Origin: Arenibaculum pallidiluteum
GTDB lineage: Bacteria > Pseudomonadota > Alphaproteobacteria > Azospirillales > Azospirillaceae
NCBI RefSeq assembly: GCF_017355985.1
Contig: NZ_JAFIQU010000019.1
Span: forward strand, 72,466 to 136,465
Direction: 5' to 3'
DNA: 64,000 bases
The position numbers were made by a program, and so were the translations under genes. The notes below the pieces were generated by a model, which saw only the letters and a program-made list of their open reading frames with translations, had not been told where the DNA came from and did not search any database. Below are positions 44,051-52,917 of the stretch, piece after piece (position 1 is the stretch's first letter; the number at the start of each line of letters is the position of its first letter).

Positions 44051-44227
44051 ATGTCGAACGTCGTCCACCTGAAGACGGGGCTGCCCCATGGCCATCTTGC
44101 GAACCACTGGCACAACCTCGCGCACGAGGCGCGCCTCCTGCGACAGGTCGCGGAGAACCTGAGCCGGGCTTCCAGTGACCTTCGGGGACTCACGGCCCGC
44201 GTCAGCGAGGACCTGCGCTCGGCCTGA
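44051..44227 (+). CDS. 58-aa hypothetical protein
   Basis: An ATG seven bases after GGAG opens a 58-codon frame ending in TGA at 44225-44227. The product is histidine- and arginine-rich in its first half (LPHGHLANHWHNLAHEARLL) and predicted to be one or two amphipathic helices. I recognise no family. Support is the ribosome binding site, the AT-rich promoter-like DNA before it and its position in an otherwise empty gap. It ends 87 bases before the convergent chemoreceptor gene. Confidence 0.4.
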   Translation: MSNVVHLKTGLPHGHLANHWHNLAHEARLLRQVAENLSRASSDLRGLTARVSEDLRSA

Positions 44228-44314
44228 GCACATCCCGGGCGCCCGAGAGCTGGAAACAGCACCGCCGCCGGATGCGGGCTGCATCCGGCGGCTGCAAAGC
44301 GCGTGGGCGCGGGG

Positions 44315-46012
44315 TCAGGCGGCGCGCACGGTCGCGATGAAGCTCTCGACCTCGCGGCGCAGGACCTCGGCCTCGCGGGAGAGGCCGCCGGCCGCACCCA
44401 GGACCTGCGTCGCCGCAGAGCCCGTCTCGGTGGCGGCCGCGTTGACGCCCGTGATGTTCTCGGTGACCTGCTGGGTGCCGCGTGCGGCCTGCTGCACGTT
44501 GGATGCGATGTCGCGCGTCGCCGCGCCCTGCTGCTCGACCGCCGCTGCAATGGCGCCCGCGATCTCGTTGATGGACGCGATGGTGCGCCCGATCCCCGTC
44601 ACCGCGGTCTGGGCACCGCCGGTGGCCTGCTGGATCTCGGCGACCTGCGCCTGGATCTCCTCGGTCGCCTTGGCGGTCTGGTTCGCGAGGGCCTTCACCT
44701 CGCTCGCCACCACCGCGAAGCCCTTTCCGGCATCGCCTGCCCGAGCCGCCTCGATGGTGGCGTTGAGCGCCAGCAGGTTGGTCTGCCCCGCGATGGTCTG
44801 GATCATCTCGACGACGGTGCCGATGCGCCCGGCCACCTCGACCAGCCGGCCGATGGTGGCGGTCGTGCGCTCGGTCTCGCCCACCGCCTGCCCCGCGATC
44901 CTGGCCGAGGCCTCGACCTGACGCCCGATCTCCTGGATCGAGGCGCTGAGCTCCTCGGTGGCAGTCGCCACCGTCTGCACGTTGGCCGAGGCCTGCTCCG
45001 AAGCCGAGGACACCGCCATGGACTGGCGGCTCGCCTGCTCGGCCGTCGCCGACATGGCGGTGGCAGCGCTCTGCATCTCTGTCGCCGCCGAGGCAACCGT
45101 CTCGACGACGCCCTTGACGCTCGCCTCGAAGCTGTCGGCGAGCTGGCGCAGCGCCCGCTTCCGCTCCGCCTCGGCCTTCTCCTTCAGCGCCTCCTGCTCA
45201 GCCTGCAGGCGCCGCATCTCGAGCCCGTTGTCCTTGAAGACCTGGACCGCACGCGCCATCACGCCGATCTCGTCCCTGCGCGACGCGCCCTCGACCTCGA
45301 TCTCGAGGTTGCCGCCGGCGATCACCTGCATGGTCCCCGCCATGGCGGTCAGCGGCCGCACGACCAGGCGGACCACGATCCAGCCCAGGAGCGAAAGGGA
45401 GAGAGCGAGGCCGCAGCCGGCCACCAGGAAGAGCCGGGCAGCCGTATCGGCACCGACGGCATCGGCCTCGGCATCGGCCTCCTCAAGTGCGGCCCTGTTG
45501 GCGCGCACCCGCTCGGCCGTGACCTCGACCACCTTCTGCCGCGCGGCGCGGCCGTCGGTGGAGGACAGCTTGAAGGCGGCGTCGTTGTCGTTCGCCAGCC
45601 CTTTCCTGATGACTTCGCTCGCGATTCGATCATACGCGCTGATGGCGTTCTTGATCTCGACGTTGGTGGCGCGGCGCTCGTCCGAATCGGCCAGGGCGAT
45701 CAGCTCGTCGGCGGCGGCGAGCGCCCTCTGCACGTTCTGCCTGAAGGCGTCCTGATAGCCCCGCATCTCGTTCTCACGGGTTTCGAGAATGACATTCTTC
45801 TCGTTCACCGCCGCGCCGCTCATGGCGCTCTCGATGGTCAGGGCGAGCTCCAGCCGCTTCGCGGTCGTGTCGATCACCCCGTCGATCACGGCGTTCAGGG
45901 TGTTCAGCCCCGAATTCGCCTGCCACAGGATGAGCCCCGTCACCGCGACCAGGATCGACAGCGGAATCCCGAGCTTCTGGATGAGCTTCAGGTTGTTAAA
46001 ACGATGCAGCAT
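44315..46012 (-). CDS. methyl-accepting chemotaxis protein
   Basis: A 565-residue chemoreceptor. Transmembrane segments lie at about residues 12-32 and 195-217 and enclose a helical periplasmic sensor domain. A HAMP domain follows ([24 protein letters not shown]), then a coiled-coil signalling domain with the conserved hairpin tip [23 protein letters not shown] (core [17 protein letters not shown] near residue 428). It signals to CheA/CheW. No C-terminal NWETF-like methyltransferase tether is visible, and no che genes are nearby, so it is an orphan receptor. The ligand is unknown. Confidence 0.92.
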   Translation of the reverse strand: MLHRFNNLKLIQKLGIPLSILVAVTGLILWQANSGLNTLNAVIDGVIDTTAKRLELALTIESAMSGAAVNEKNVILETRENEMRGYQDAFRQNVQRALAAADELIALADSDERRATNVEIKNAISAYDRIASEVIRKGLANDNDAAFKLSSTDGRAARQKVVEVTAERVRANRAALEEADAEADAVGADTAARLFLVAGCGLALSLSLLGWIVVRLVVRPLTAMAGTMQVIAGGNLEIEVEGASRRDEIGVMARAVQVFKDNGLEMRRLQAEQEALKEKAEAERKRALRQLADSFEASVKGVVETVASAATEMQSAATAMSATAEQASRQSMAVSSASEQASANVQTVATATEELSASIQEIGRQVEASARIAGQAVGETERTTATIGRLVEVAGRIGTVVEMIQTIAGQTNLLALNATIEAARAGDAGKGFAVVASEVKALANQTAKATEEIQAQVAEIQQATGGAQTAVTGIGRTIASINEIAGAIAAAVEQQGAATRDIASNVQQAARGTQQVTENITGVNAAATETGSAATQVLGAAGGLSREAEVLRREVESFIATVRAA

Positions 46013-46163
46013 GGTGGTCCCCTATCGCCGACCTTCAGCCGAAGGGTTGAACGAACACCAGCCAATGGAACGTCCCAAAGGTTACCCGAAGCCTAACGGA
46101 ACCGGCTGAAACTTACCTTTTCACTCAAATTAAGCATACACATCTATGCGACTCCGACGGTCC

Positions 46164-46178
46164 CTCCCGCAGCGGGAG
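46164..46178 (-). terminator. hairpin after rarA
   Basis: CTCCCG (46164-46169) pairs with CGGGAG (46173-46178) about 38 bases past the rarA stop. Nearby GCATA-N6-TATGC (46134-46149) is a second small inverted repeat, in the chemoreceptor promoter region. Both are weak calls. Confidence 0.35.
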
Positions 46179-46215
46179 ATCCGGAAAGCCACCCGCCCTT
46201 GACCGGAAAGGCCGC

Positions 46216-47517
46216 TCAGTCCCGCCCCGTGCCCCGCTGGACGCGTAGCCGGTCCCAATAGTCCAGGCGCTTGCGGATCTCGCGCTCGAAGCCGCGCTCA
46301 ACGGGCTCGTAGAAGCGCTGCCGCTCCATGCCGTCGGGGAAGTAGTTCTGGCCGCTGAAGCCCTCGGGCGCGTCGGGGTCGTACTGGTAGCCGGCCCCAT
46401 AGCCGAGCTGCTTCATCAGCTTCGTCGGCGCGTTCAGGATATGCGCCGGCGGCATCAGCGAGCCCGTCTGTCCCGCGGCGCGCATGGCCGCCTTGAACGC
46501 GGCATAGCCCGCGACAGACTTGGGCGCGGTCGCAAGGAAGATCACGCATTGGGCCAGCGCCAGCTCGCCTTCGGGGCTGCCCAGCCGCTCGTAGGCCTCC
46601 CAGGCGGCAACCGCCTGGGGCAGAGCGGTCGGCTCTGCAAGCCCGATATCCTCGACCGCCATGCGGACCAGGCGGCGGGCGATGAAGCGCGGGTCCTCGC
46701 CGCCCGACAGCATGCGCGCGAGCCAGTAGAGCGCCGCGTCCGTGTCCGAGCCGCGGACCGACTTGTGCAGCGCGCTGATCAGATTGTAGTGGCCCTCCTG
46801 ACCCTTGTCGTAGAGGGGCGCCCGCTTCTGGACCGAGGCCGCCAGCGCCGGCGTGTCCAGCGGGCCCGGAGGATCCAGGGCGAGCACCGCCTCCACCAGG
46901 TTCAGCAGGTAGCGGCCGTCGCCGTCCGCCATGGCCTTGAGCGCCTCGCGCGCATCGGGCGTCAGCGGCAGCGCCCGGCCGGTCTCCTGCTCGGCCCTGG
47001 CAAGCAGCCGCTCCAGCGCGTCCTCGTCGAGGCGCCGCAGGACCAGGACTTGGCAGCGCGACAGCAGCGCCGCGTTGAGTTCGAAGGAGGGATTCTCGGT
47101 GGTCGCCCCGACCAGAGTGACTGTCCCCTCCTCCACATAGGGCAGGAAGCCGTCCTGCTGGGCACGGTTGAAGCGGTGGATCTCGTCCACGAAGAGCAGC
47201 GTGCCCTGCCCGGCCTCGCGGCGCTTGCGGGCCGCGTCGAACACGCGGCGCAGGTCGGCCACGCCCGAGAAGACCGCCGAGAGCGGCTCGAAATGCAGGT
47301 CCGTCGCATGGGCCAGCAGCCGCGCGATGGTGGTCTTGCCGCAGCCCGGCGGCCCCCACAGGATCATGGAGACCAGCCGGCGCGCCCGGACCATGCGCCC
47401 GATGGGGCCCTGGGCACCCAGCAGGTGCTCCTGCCCGATCACCTCGTCCAGGCTGCGGGGGCGCAACCGCTCCGCCAGCGGCCGCGGCGCCTGGTCCTCG
47501 AAAAGCGTTCCGGTCAT
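46216..47517 (-). CDS. rarA: replication-associated recombination protein A (RarA/MgsA)
   Basis: A 433-residue AAA+ ATPase that acts at stalled replication forks, related to clamp loaders. Walker A is LWGPPGCGKTTIA near residue 53, Walker B FVDEIHRFNRAQQD near residue 108, sensor 1 GATTENPSFELN, and the MgsA C-terminal part includes HYNLISALHKSVRGSD and EDIGLADP-like EDIGLAEP. The ATG at 47517 overlaps the protease stop codon (ATGA), an arrangement with DegP/Q that is common in alphaproteobacteria. Confidence 0.93.
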   Translation of the reverse strand: MTGTLFEDQAPRPLAERLRPRSLDEVIGQEHLLGAQGPIGRMVRARRLVSMILWGPPGCGKTTIARLLAHATDLHFEPLSAVFSGVADLRRVFDAARKRREAGQGTLLFVDEIHRFNRAQQDGFLPYVEEGTVTLVGATTENPSFELNAALLSRCQVLVLRRLDEDALERLLARAEQETGRALPLTPDAREALKAMADGDGRYLLNLVEAVLALDPPGPLDTPALAASVQKRAPLYDKGQEGHYNLISALHKSVRGSDTDAALYWLARMLSGGEDPRFIARRLVRMAVEDIGLAEPTALPQAVAAWEAYERLGSPEGELALAQCVIFLATAPKSVAGYAAFKAAMRAAGQTGSLMPPAHILNAPTKLMKQLGYGAGYQYDPDAPEGFSGQNYFPDGMERQRFYEPVERGFEREIRKRLDYWDRLRVQRGTGRD

Positions 47518-48935
47518 CCCTGGACCTGCGCATTCAGGACGCGTTCGCCGCGCCGGATGGCAAGGCTCCATCCTCCGCGGCCAGGCCGCTCCAGCGCCTG
47601 AACGAGGGCGCGCACGCTGGGCACCTCGCGGTCGTTCACGCGCAGGATCACGTCGCCGGGCTCGATGCCGAGCCGCGCGGCGGCGCCTGGCTGCTCGACC
47701 TGCATCACGAGGATGCCCTCCGCCGGCCCGGGAAAGCCGATCTCCTCGGCCAGCGCCGGCGACAGGTTCGCCACGACCGCACCGCCCAGCGGATTGCCGC
47801 GGCCCTGGATGCGCGTGACCTCGCGCGGAGGATCCTCGGGCGGGGCGGCGACCGCGAAGGCGATCTCGCTCGCCTCGCCCTTGCGCAGGACACGGAGCAC
47901 CGCGCGGCCTCCCACGGGCAGCGTCGCGATTCGGAAGCGAAGGGAATCTGGGTCGTCCACCGCCCGGCCGTTGACGGCAGCGATGACGTCGCCCCGGCGC
48001 AGCCCCGCCAGCGCGGCCGGGCTACGCGGATCGATGCGCTCGACCAGAACGCCGCCGGGACGCGCCATGCCCAGGGCCGAAGCCATTTCCCCCGTCACCG
48101 TCTGAGCCGAGACGCCGATCCAGGGGCGCACGAGCTTGCTCCCGTCCCGCGAGGCCTCGACCACCGTGCGGACCATGTTTGCAGGCACGGCAAAGCCGAT
48201 GCCCTGGCTCCCGCCCGAGCGCGAGAAGATCGCCGTGTTGATGCCCACCAGGCGTCCATCCATGGCGACGAGCGCCCCGCCGGAATTGCCGGGGTTGATG
48301 GCAGCATCGGTCTGGATGAAGAAGTTGTAGTCGCTGATTCCGACGCCCGTGCGCGCCACCGCGGAGATGATGCCGCTGGTCACCGTCTGGCCGACGCCGA
48401 AGGGATTGCCGATCGCCAGCACGATGTCCCCGACCTCCAGGTCGTCGCTGTCGCGGAACTCGATGAACGGCAGCGCCTCGCCCCGCGGCGGGTCGATGCG
48501 CAGCACGGCGAGGTCCGTGCGCTCGTCGGAGATGGCCACCCGCGCCTCGAACTCCCGCCGGTCAGACAGAACCACCGTGATTTCGTCGGCGTCCTTGATC
48601 ACGTGGTGGTTGGTCACCAGAAGCCCGTCGGGCGACAGGATCACGCCGGAGCCGAGCGACTGCTCGACGCGCTGGCGCGGCACGCTGTTGGGAAAGGCCT
48701 GGCCGAAGAAGCGCTGGAAGAACGGATCGTCCAGCAGCGGCGAGACGCGCTGGCGGACGACCCGCCGGGAATAGATGTTGACGACGGCGGGCGCCGCTTG
48801 GCGCACCAGCGGCGCGTAGGACAGCATCACCTGCTCGCGGCTCTGCGGCAGCGCGCGCTGCTGCGCCGACGAGGGGCCGCCCGCGAAGGCCGCCGCCACG
48901 AGAAGCATGGGAAGAACAATCAGGATGCGGCGCAT
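47514..48935 (-). CDS. degP: DegP/HtrA-family periplasmic serine protease
   Basis: A 473-residue Do-type protease for envelope protein quality control. A signal peptide (about residues 1-24, ending PSSA) is followed by the trypsin-like domain with catalytic His in VTNHHVIK, Asp in DERTDLAVL and Ser in NPGNSGGAL. Two PDZ domains follow: GVSAQTV...GLRRGDVIAAVNG near residue 310 and LGIEPGDVILRVND near residue 430. It lies 15 bases after the lipoprotein gene and overlaps rarA, forming a three-gene operon. Confidence 0.92.
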   Translation of the reverse strand: MRRILIVLPMLLVAAAFAGGPSSAQQRALPQSREQVMLSYAPLVRQAAPAVVNIYSRRVVRQRVSPLLDDPFFQRFFGQAFPNSVPRQRVEQSLGSGVILSPDGLLVTNHHVIKDADEITVVLSDRREFEARVAISDERTDLAVLRIDPPRGEALPFIEFRDSDDLEVGDIVLAIGNPFGVGQTVTSGIISAVARTGVGISDYNFFIQTDAAINPGNSGGALVAMDGRLVGINTAIFSRSGGSQGIGFAVPANMVRTVVEASRDGSKLVRPWIGVSAQTVTGEMASALGMARPGGVLVERIDPRSPAALAGLRRGDVIAAVNGRAVDDPDSLRFRIATLPVGGRAVLRVLRKGEASEIAFAVAAPPEDPPREVTRIQGRGNPLGGAVVANLSPALAEEIGFPGPAEGILVMQVEQPGAAARLGIEPGDVILRVNDREVPSVRALVQALERPGRGGWSLAIRRGERVLNAQVQG

Positions 48936-48950
48936 GGCTGCCAGGCCCGC

Positions 48951-49217
48951 TCACGCCCCGCCGCAGGACGCCAAGCACTGGCGCAGCTGGCGATCGCAGG
49001 TCGCGGAGCCACTGAACGGACCCAGACTACGCCCCGCCGCGCTGGACTCGCCGCAGACGGCGTGCCCCTGGTTGCAGGCGCGCAGGCACTGGGAGCGCTG
49101 CGCGGCCGCCGCGTCGGCCCCCTGGGCGCCCCCCGCCCCGGCGCCAGCCGCCGAAGGTCCCTGCGCCGCGCATCCGGCCAGCCCGGCCAGCATCACCGCC
49201 AAGAGAACTCTGTGCAT
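48951..49217 (-). CDS. small cysteine-rich lipoprotein with mirrored CX3C motifs
   Basis: An 88-residue protein with a lipoprotein signal; the lipobox LAGC ends at Cys16. The mature part has six more cysteines spaced C-x3-C-x6-C, then 18 residues, then C-x6-C-x3-C, a mirror-symmetric pattern (QCLRACNQGHAVC and CDRQLRQCLASC). Two short helices clamped by disulfides would fit, as in twin-CX3C proteins. I know no named family. GAGG lies upstream of the ATG at 49217. First gene of the operon with the DegP-type protease, which suggests an envelope or redox-folding role. Confidence 0.7.
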   Translation of the reverse strand: MHRVLLAVMLAGLAGCAAQGPSAAGAGAGGAQGADAAAAQRSQCLRACNQGHAVCGESSAAGRSLGPFSGSATCDRQLRQCLASCGGA

Positions 49218-49332
49218 CTCCGGATCCTCGCCCCCGTCCGCGGGACCTGCTGAAGCTAGGCCGGCCCGGCTCCGCCCGCAAGCGGCGCAACCCCCGCGGG
49301 ACGACCGGCCGGCCGCTGCCCCGGAACGACAA

Positions 49333-49359
49333 GGGGCGGCCCAGTGCCTGGGCCGCCCC
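49333..49359 (-). terminator. terminator of the ribosomal operon after rplQ
   Basis: GGGGCGGCCCAG (49333-49344) pairs perfectly with CTGGGCCGCCCC (49348-49359) around three bases, 46 bases past the rplQ stop. On the transcribed strand TTGTCG follows, a poor T-run, but stem strength and position at the operon end make termination likely. Confidence 0.75.
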
Positions 49360-49405
49360 CGATCTCGAACGCATGCTGGCGGCGCGAGGCCGCCGGGGAC
49401 GAGAC

Positions 49406-49831
49406 TTACGCCTCGGCCGCCTCGTCGTCGGCCCTCTCGGCCGTCGGGCCGCTGTCCTGGCCCTTGGCGGCCGGGTCGCGGTCGACGAGCTCGATGAAGG
49501 CCATCGCGGCGGCGTCGCCGTAGCGGAAGCCCGCCTTCAGGATGCGGGTGTAGCCGCCCTGGCGCTCCTTGTAGCGGTCGGCGATGGGGCCGAACAGCTT
49601 GGCCACCATGGCTTCGTCGCGCAGGCGGGCATAGGCCAGGCGGCGGTTGGCGAGACCGCCCTTCTTGCCGAGGGTGATGAGCCGCTCGACGATGGGACGG
49701 AGGTCCTTCGCCTTCGGCAGGGTCGTCTTGATCTGCTCGTGCTTGATCAGCGCGGCGGCCATGTTGGCGAACATGGCGGTGCGGTGGCTGGTCGTGCGGC
49801 CGAGCTTGCGGCCGTTGTAGCCGTGACGCAT
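49406..49831 (-). CDS. rplQ: 50S ribosomal protein L17
   Basis: 141 residues starting [17 protein letters not shown], the L17 hallmark, with [20 protein letters not shown]. The C-terminus has an acidic alanine-rich extension ([10 protein letters not shown]) as often in alphaproteobacteria. The ATG at 49831 has GAGGAGAG-type sequence upstream; the earlier in-frame start is not used. Last gene of the alpha operon. Confidence 0.95.
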   Translation of the reverse strand: MRHGYNGRKLGRTTSHRTAMFANMAAALIKHEQIKTTLPKAKDLRPIVERLITLGKKGGLANRRLAYARLRDEAMVAKLFGPIADRYKERQGGYTRILKAGFRYGDAAAMAFIELVDRDPAAKGQDSGPTAERADDEAAEA

Positions 49832-49937
49832 GGAACTCTCCTCTTCCTGGCTTGGCCTCGCGCACGAGACCGATGGCAAAGCCCTGGCGCCCTTGTCGGA
49901 TCGGCACGCAGGGACGGGCCGGTGCGGCCCTTGTAAC

Positions 49938-49991
49938 GCCGGGGCCTAGGCCCCGGCACGAAGAACCGATGCCGGGGCGCGCGGCCCCGGC
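49938..49991 (-). promoter_or_regulatory. twin interchangeable hairpins between rpoA and rplQ
   Basis: Two hairpins share the same arms. GCCGGGGC/GCCCCGGC pair at 49938-49945 with 49950-49957, and again at 49971-49978 with 49984-49991. Since all four arms are interchangeable, the inner arms could also pair with each other. They lie 13 bases after the rpoA stop in the transcribed direction. Confidence 0.55.
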
Positions 49992-50004
49992 CGGAACCCC
50001 AGGC

Positions 50005-51021
50005 TTAGTACGGCTCCTCGAGACGCTTGGCCAGCTCCTCGATGTTCTCGGGCGGCCAGTTCGGGATCTCCATGCCGAGATGGAGCCCCATATGCGCGAG
50101 GACCTCCTTGATCTCGTTCAGGGACTTCCTGCCGAAGTTCGGCGTGCGCAGCATCTCGGCCTCGGTCTTCTGAACGAGGTCGCCGATGTACACGATGTTG
50201 TCGTTCTTCAGGCAGTTCGCCGAACGGACCGACAGCTCGAGCTCGTCCACCTTGCGAAGCAGGTTCTTGTTGAACGGAACCTCCTCCGAGCGCTCCTCGA
50301 TCGAGACCTGCTGGGGCTCCTCGAAGTTGATGAAGAGCTGGAGCTGGTCCTGGAGGATGCGGGCGGCCAGGGCCACCGCGTCCTCGGGGGTCACCGCGCC
50401 GTTGGTCTCGACGACCATGGACAGCTTGTCATAGTCCGTGACCTGGCCGACGCGGGTATTGTCGACCTTGTACGAGACCTTGCGGATCGGGCTGAACAGC
50501 GCATCGACGGGGATCAGGCCGATCGGCGCGTCCTCGGGACGGTTCTGGGAGGCCGGGACGTAGCCCTTACCGGCCTGGACCGTCAGCTCCATGTTCAGGC
50601 GGGCGCCGTTGTCGAGGGTGCAGATCACCAGGTCGGGATCCATGACCTCGATGTCCGCGCCGGTCTCGATCATGCCGGCCTTGACCTCGCCCGGGCCCTC
50701 GGCGCGCAGGCGCATCCGCTTGGGACCGTCGCCATGCATGCGCAGGCCCATCGTCTTGATGTTCAGGACGATGTCCGTCACGTCCTCGCGGACGCCAGGA
50801 ATCGAAGAGAACTCATGCAGCACGCCGTCGATCTGGATCGAGGTGACGGCGGCACCCTGGAGCGAGGACAGCAGGATGCGGCGCAGCGCATTGCCCAGCG
50901 TCAGACCGAAGCCCCGCTCCAGCGGCTCGGCGACCACGGTCGCCGTGCGCTGCGGGTCCTCGCCCGCCTGGACGTCGAGCTTGTTCGGCTTGATCAGTTC
51001 CTGCCAGTTCTTCTGGATCAC
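50005..51021 (-). CDS. rpoA: DNA-directed RNA polymerase subunit alpha
   Basis: 338 residues, the usual length. The N-terminal assembly domain contains [26 protein letters not shown] (core [12 protein letters not shown] near residue 40). The C-terminal domain has [40 protein letters not shown] (core [12 protein letters not shown]), the UP-element and activator contact region. The start is the GTG at 51021 ([15 protein letters not shown]), with GAGG eight bases upstream; alphaproteobacterial rpoA often begins this way. Confidence 0.95.
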   Translation of the reverse strand: MIQKNWQELIKPNKLDVQAGEDPQRTATVVAEPLERGFGLTLGNALRRILLSSLQGAAVTSIQIDGVLHEFSSIPGVREDVTDIVLNIKTMGLRMHGDGPKRMRLRAEGPGEVKAGMIETGADIEVMDPDLVICTLDNGARLNMELTVQAGKGYVPASQNRPEDAPIGLIPVDALFSPIRKVSYKVDNTRVGQVTDYDKLSMVVETNGAVTPEDAVALAARILQDQLQLFINFEEPQQVSIEERSEEVPFNKNLLRKVDELELSVRSANCLKNDNIVYIGDLVQKTEAEMLRTPNFGRKSLNEIKEVLAHMGLHLGMEIPNWPPENIEELAKRLEEPY

Positions 51022-51074
51022 GGTATCGACCTCATGCCATCGGGTGGACGCGTCCCGGTCCGCCAAACGCCAAA

Positions 51075-51125
51075 GGGGCCCGGCGAACCGGACCCCGGCG
51101 TGAGCCACCGTCCCACTGCTGGGAC
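51075..51125 (-). terminator. terminator-like hairpins between rpsK and rpoA
   Basis: GGGGCCCGG (51075-51083) faces CCGGACCCC (51088-51096) around CGAA. The single mismatch becomes a G-U pair only in the minus-strand transcript, whose loop is UUCG and which continues CCCC-TTTGGCGTTT. A second hairpin GTCCCA (51110-51115)/TGGGAC (51120-51125) precedes it. Together they look like a partial terminator ahead of rpoA. Confidence 0.6.
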
Positions 51126-51278
51126 GCCGCGATGGCGGACGGCGTCCTGTCCCGGAACGGAGGGCGGCTCGGGTGCTCTGGCGCGCGGACTCCGCATGGG
51201 AGCCCGCGCCAAGCCTTCATGAAATGGGCGGAGACGCGGCCGGCCCCGAGGGGTGCCGCGCGGCCCGCCCCGGCCGCC

Positions 51279-51680
51279 TCAGACGCGCCGCTTCTTGGGC
51301 GGGCGGACGCCATTGTGCGGGATCGGGGTGACGTCGCGGATCGAGGTGATGGCGAAGCCAACCGACTGGAGCGCGCGCAGCGCCGACTCGCGGCCCGAGC
51401 CCGGGCCCTTCACCTCGACCTCGAGGGTCCGCATCCCGTGCTCCTGTGCCTTGCGGCCGGCATCCTCGGCGGCCACCTGGGCGGCGTAGGGCGTCGACTT
51501 GCGCGAGCCCTTGAAGCCCATGGCACCCGAGGACGACCAGGCGATCGTGTTGCCCTGGGCGTCGGTGATGGTGATCATCGTGTTGTTGAACGTGGCGTTC
51601 ACATGCGCCACGCCCGAGGTGATGTTCTTGCGTTCGCGGCGGCGAACACGCTGCGCGGCAGCGGCAGGCGGCTTTGCCAT
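51279..51680 (-). CDS. rpsK: 30S ribosomal protein S11
   Basis: 133 residues with the S11 core [19 protein letters not shown] and the C-terminal [15 protein letters not shown]. It sits in the platform of the small subunit. Placed 18 bases after rpsM; a 257-bp hairpin-rich spacer separates it from rpoA. Confidence 0.96.
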   Translation of the reverse strand: MAKPPAAAAQRVRRRERKNITSGVAHVNATFNNTMITITDAQGNTIAWSSSGAMGFKGSRKSTPYAAQVAAEDAGRKAQEHGMRTLEVEVKGPGSGRESALRALQSVGFAITSIRDVTPIPHNGVRPPKKRRV

Positions 51681-51698
51681 CTGTCTGGTTCCGTTCCG

Positions 51699-52067
51699 TT
51701 ACTTCTTCTTGCCGGCGATCGGCTTCGCGGGGCCCTTGCGGGTGCGCGCGTTGGTGTGGGTGCGCTGACCGCGCACGGGCAGGCCGCGCCGGTGACGCAG
51801 GCCGCGATAGCAGCCGAGATCCATCAGGCGCTTGATGTTCATCGCGACCGAGCGGCGCAGGTCGCCCTCCACGCGGTAATCGCTGTCGATCACCTCGCGG
51901 ATGCGCAGGACCTCGTCGTCCGTCAGATCGTTGACGCGACGGTCCGACGGGATGCCGACCTTCTCGCAGATCTGCTTGGCAAAGAACGGCCCGATGCCGT
52001 GAATGTAGGTGAGGGCCACCTCGACACGCTTCTGTGCCGGGATGTTGACGCCAGCAATACGCGCCAC
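51699..52067 (-). CDS. rpsM: 30S ribosomal protein S13
   Basis: 122 residues: [24 protein letters not shown] at the start (core [16 protein letters not shown]) and the basic [19 protein letters not shown] tail. Head protein of the small subunit contacting tRNA and 50S. It is the first gene behind its own promoter at 52200-52227. Confidence 0.96.
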   Translation of the reverse strand: MARIAGVNIPAQKRVEVALTYIHGIGPFFAKQICEKVGIPSDRRVNDLTDDEVLRIREVIDSDYRVEGDLRRSVAMNIKRLMDLGCYRGLRHRRGLPVRGQRTHTNARTRKGPAKPIAGKKK

Positions 52068-52189
52068 GCCTGGTCTCCTTGTCTCTGTCCTGGCCCGGGG
52101 GCCTCTGATGCGTATTCGGCCCGTCGGCGCGGCAGCTTGCTGGCGCCGGATCGGGCGAACGAAAATTACTCGGTTCCCCTAGGGACCAA

Positions 52190-52227
52190 GGAAGCGCGGA
52201 TTATAGCCATCGCGCTTCCCCAGTCAA
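52190..52227 (-). promoter_or_regulatory. rpsM-rpsK-rpoA-rplQ promoter with -10 box inside a palindrome
   Basis: On the minus strand, TTGACT (complement of 52222-52227) and a perfect TATAAT (complement of 52200-52205) are 16 bases apart, the best promoter in the window. The -10 box sits in the 12-base loop of a perfect inverted repeat, GGAAGCGCG (52190-52198)/CGCGCTTCC (52211-52219). The repeat could serve as adk terminator, operator, or both. The rpsM start is about 130 bases downstream. Confidence 0.75.
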
Positions 52228-52266
52228 CCAACTCGAAACCGTTCCTTGGCCTTTGGCAGCACCGCC

Positions 52267-52917
52267 TCAGGACCTCCCGATGATCCGCTCGATCTCGGCG
52301 GTCACGCGGTCCATCTCGGCCATGCCGTCCACGCTGTCGAGAACGCCGCGCTCCCGATAGTAGGGAAGGATCGGCGCGGTCTGCTGGTGGTAGGCCGCGA
52401 GGCGCCTGGTGACGGTCTCCGCGTTGTCGTCGGCCCGGCGCGTGAACTCCGTGCTGCCGCAGACGTCGCAGATCGAATCGACCTTCGGCCGCTTGAAGCG
52501 GTCGTGATAGCCCTGACCGCACTTGGCGCAGGTGAACCGGCCGGTGATCCGCTCCACCAGCGCCGCGTCGTCGACGCGCATCTCGATCACATGCTCGAGC
52601 CGCAGGCCCTTCTCCGCCAGCATCCGGTCCAGGGCCTCGGCCTGGGGCACCGTGCGCGGAAAGCCGTCGAGGATGAACCCGCCCTTCGCATCCGGCTGGT
52701 CGATCCGCTCGGCGATCATGCCGATCATGATCTCGTCCGGGACGAGCTGGCCCCGGTCCATGATCTCCTTCGCCTGCCGACCGAGCGTCGTGCCGCCCGC
52801 CACCTGGGCGCGCAGCATGTCTCCGGTCGACAGCTGCACCATGCCGTAGCGCTCCTCGAGCCGCTTCGCCTGGGTTCCCTTCCCCGCGCCCGGCGGCCCG
52901 AGCAGTATCAAATTCAT
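52267..52917 (-). CDS. adk: adenylate kinase
   Basis: 216 residues; interconverts ATP, ADP and AMP. P-loop [14 protein letters not shown] (about residues 7-20), AMP site [14 protein letters not shown], and a long lid with four cysteines, C-x2-C-x16-C-x2-C (CAKC and CDVC), a metal-binding lid known from some alphaproteobacteria and Gram-positives. The ATG at 52917 overlaps the secY stop codon. Long open frame upstream is a shadow of secY. Confidence 0.95.
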   Translation of the reverse strand: MNLILLGPPGAGKGTQAKRLEERYGMVQLSTGDMLRAQVAGGTTLGRQAKEIMDRGQLVPDEIMIGMIAERIDQPDAKGGFILDGFPRTVPQAEALDRMLAEKGLRLEHVIEMRVDDAALVERITGRFTCAKCGQGYHDRFKRPKVDSICDVCGSTEFTRRADDNAETVTRRLAAYHQQTAPILPYYRERGVLDSVDGMAEMDRVTAEIERIIGRS

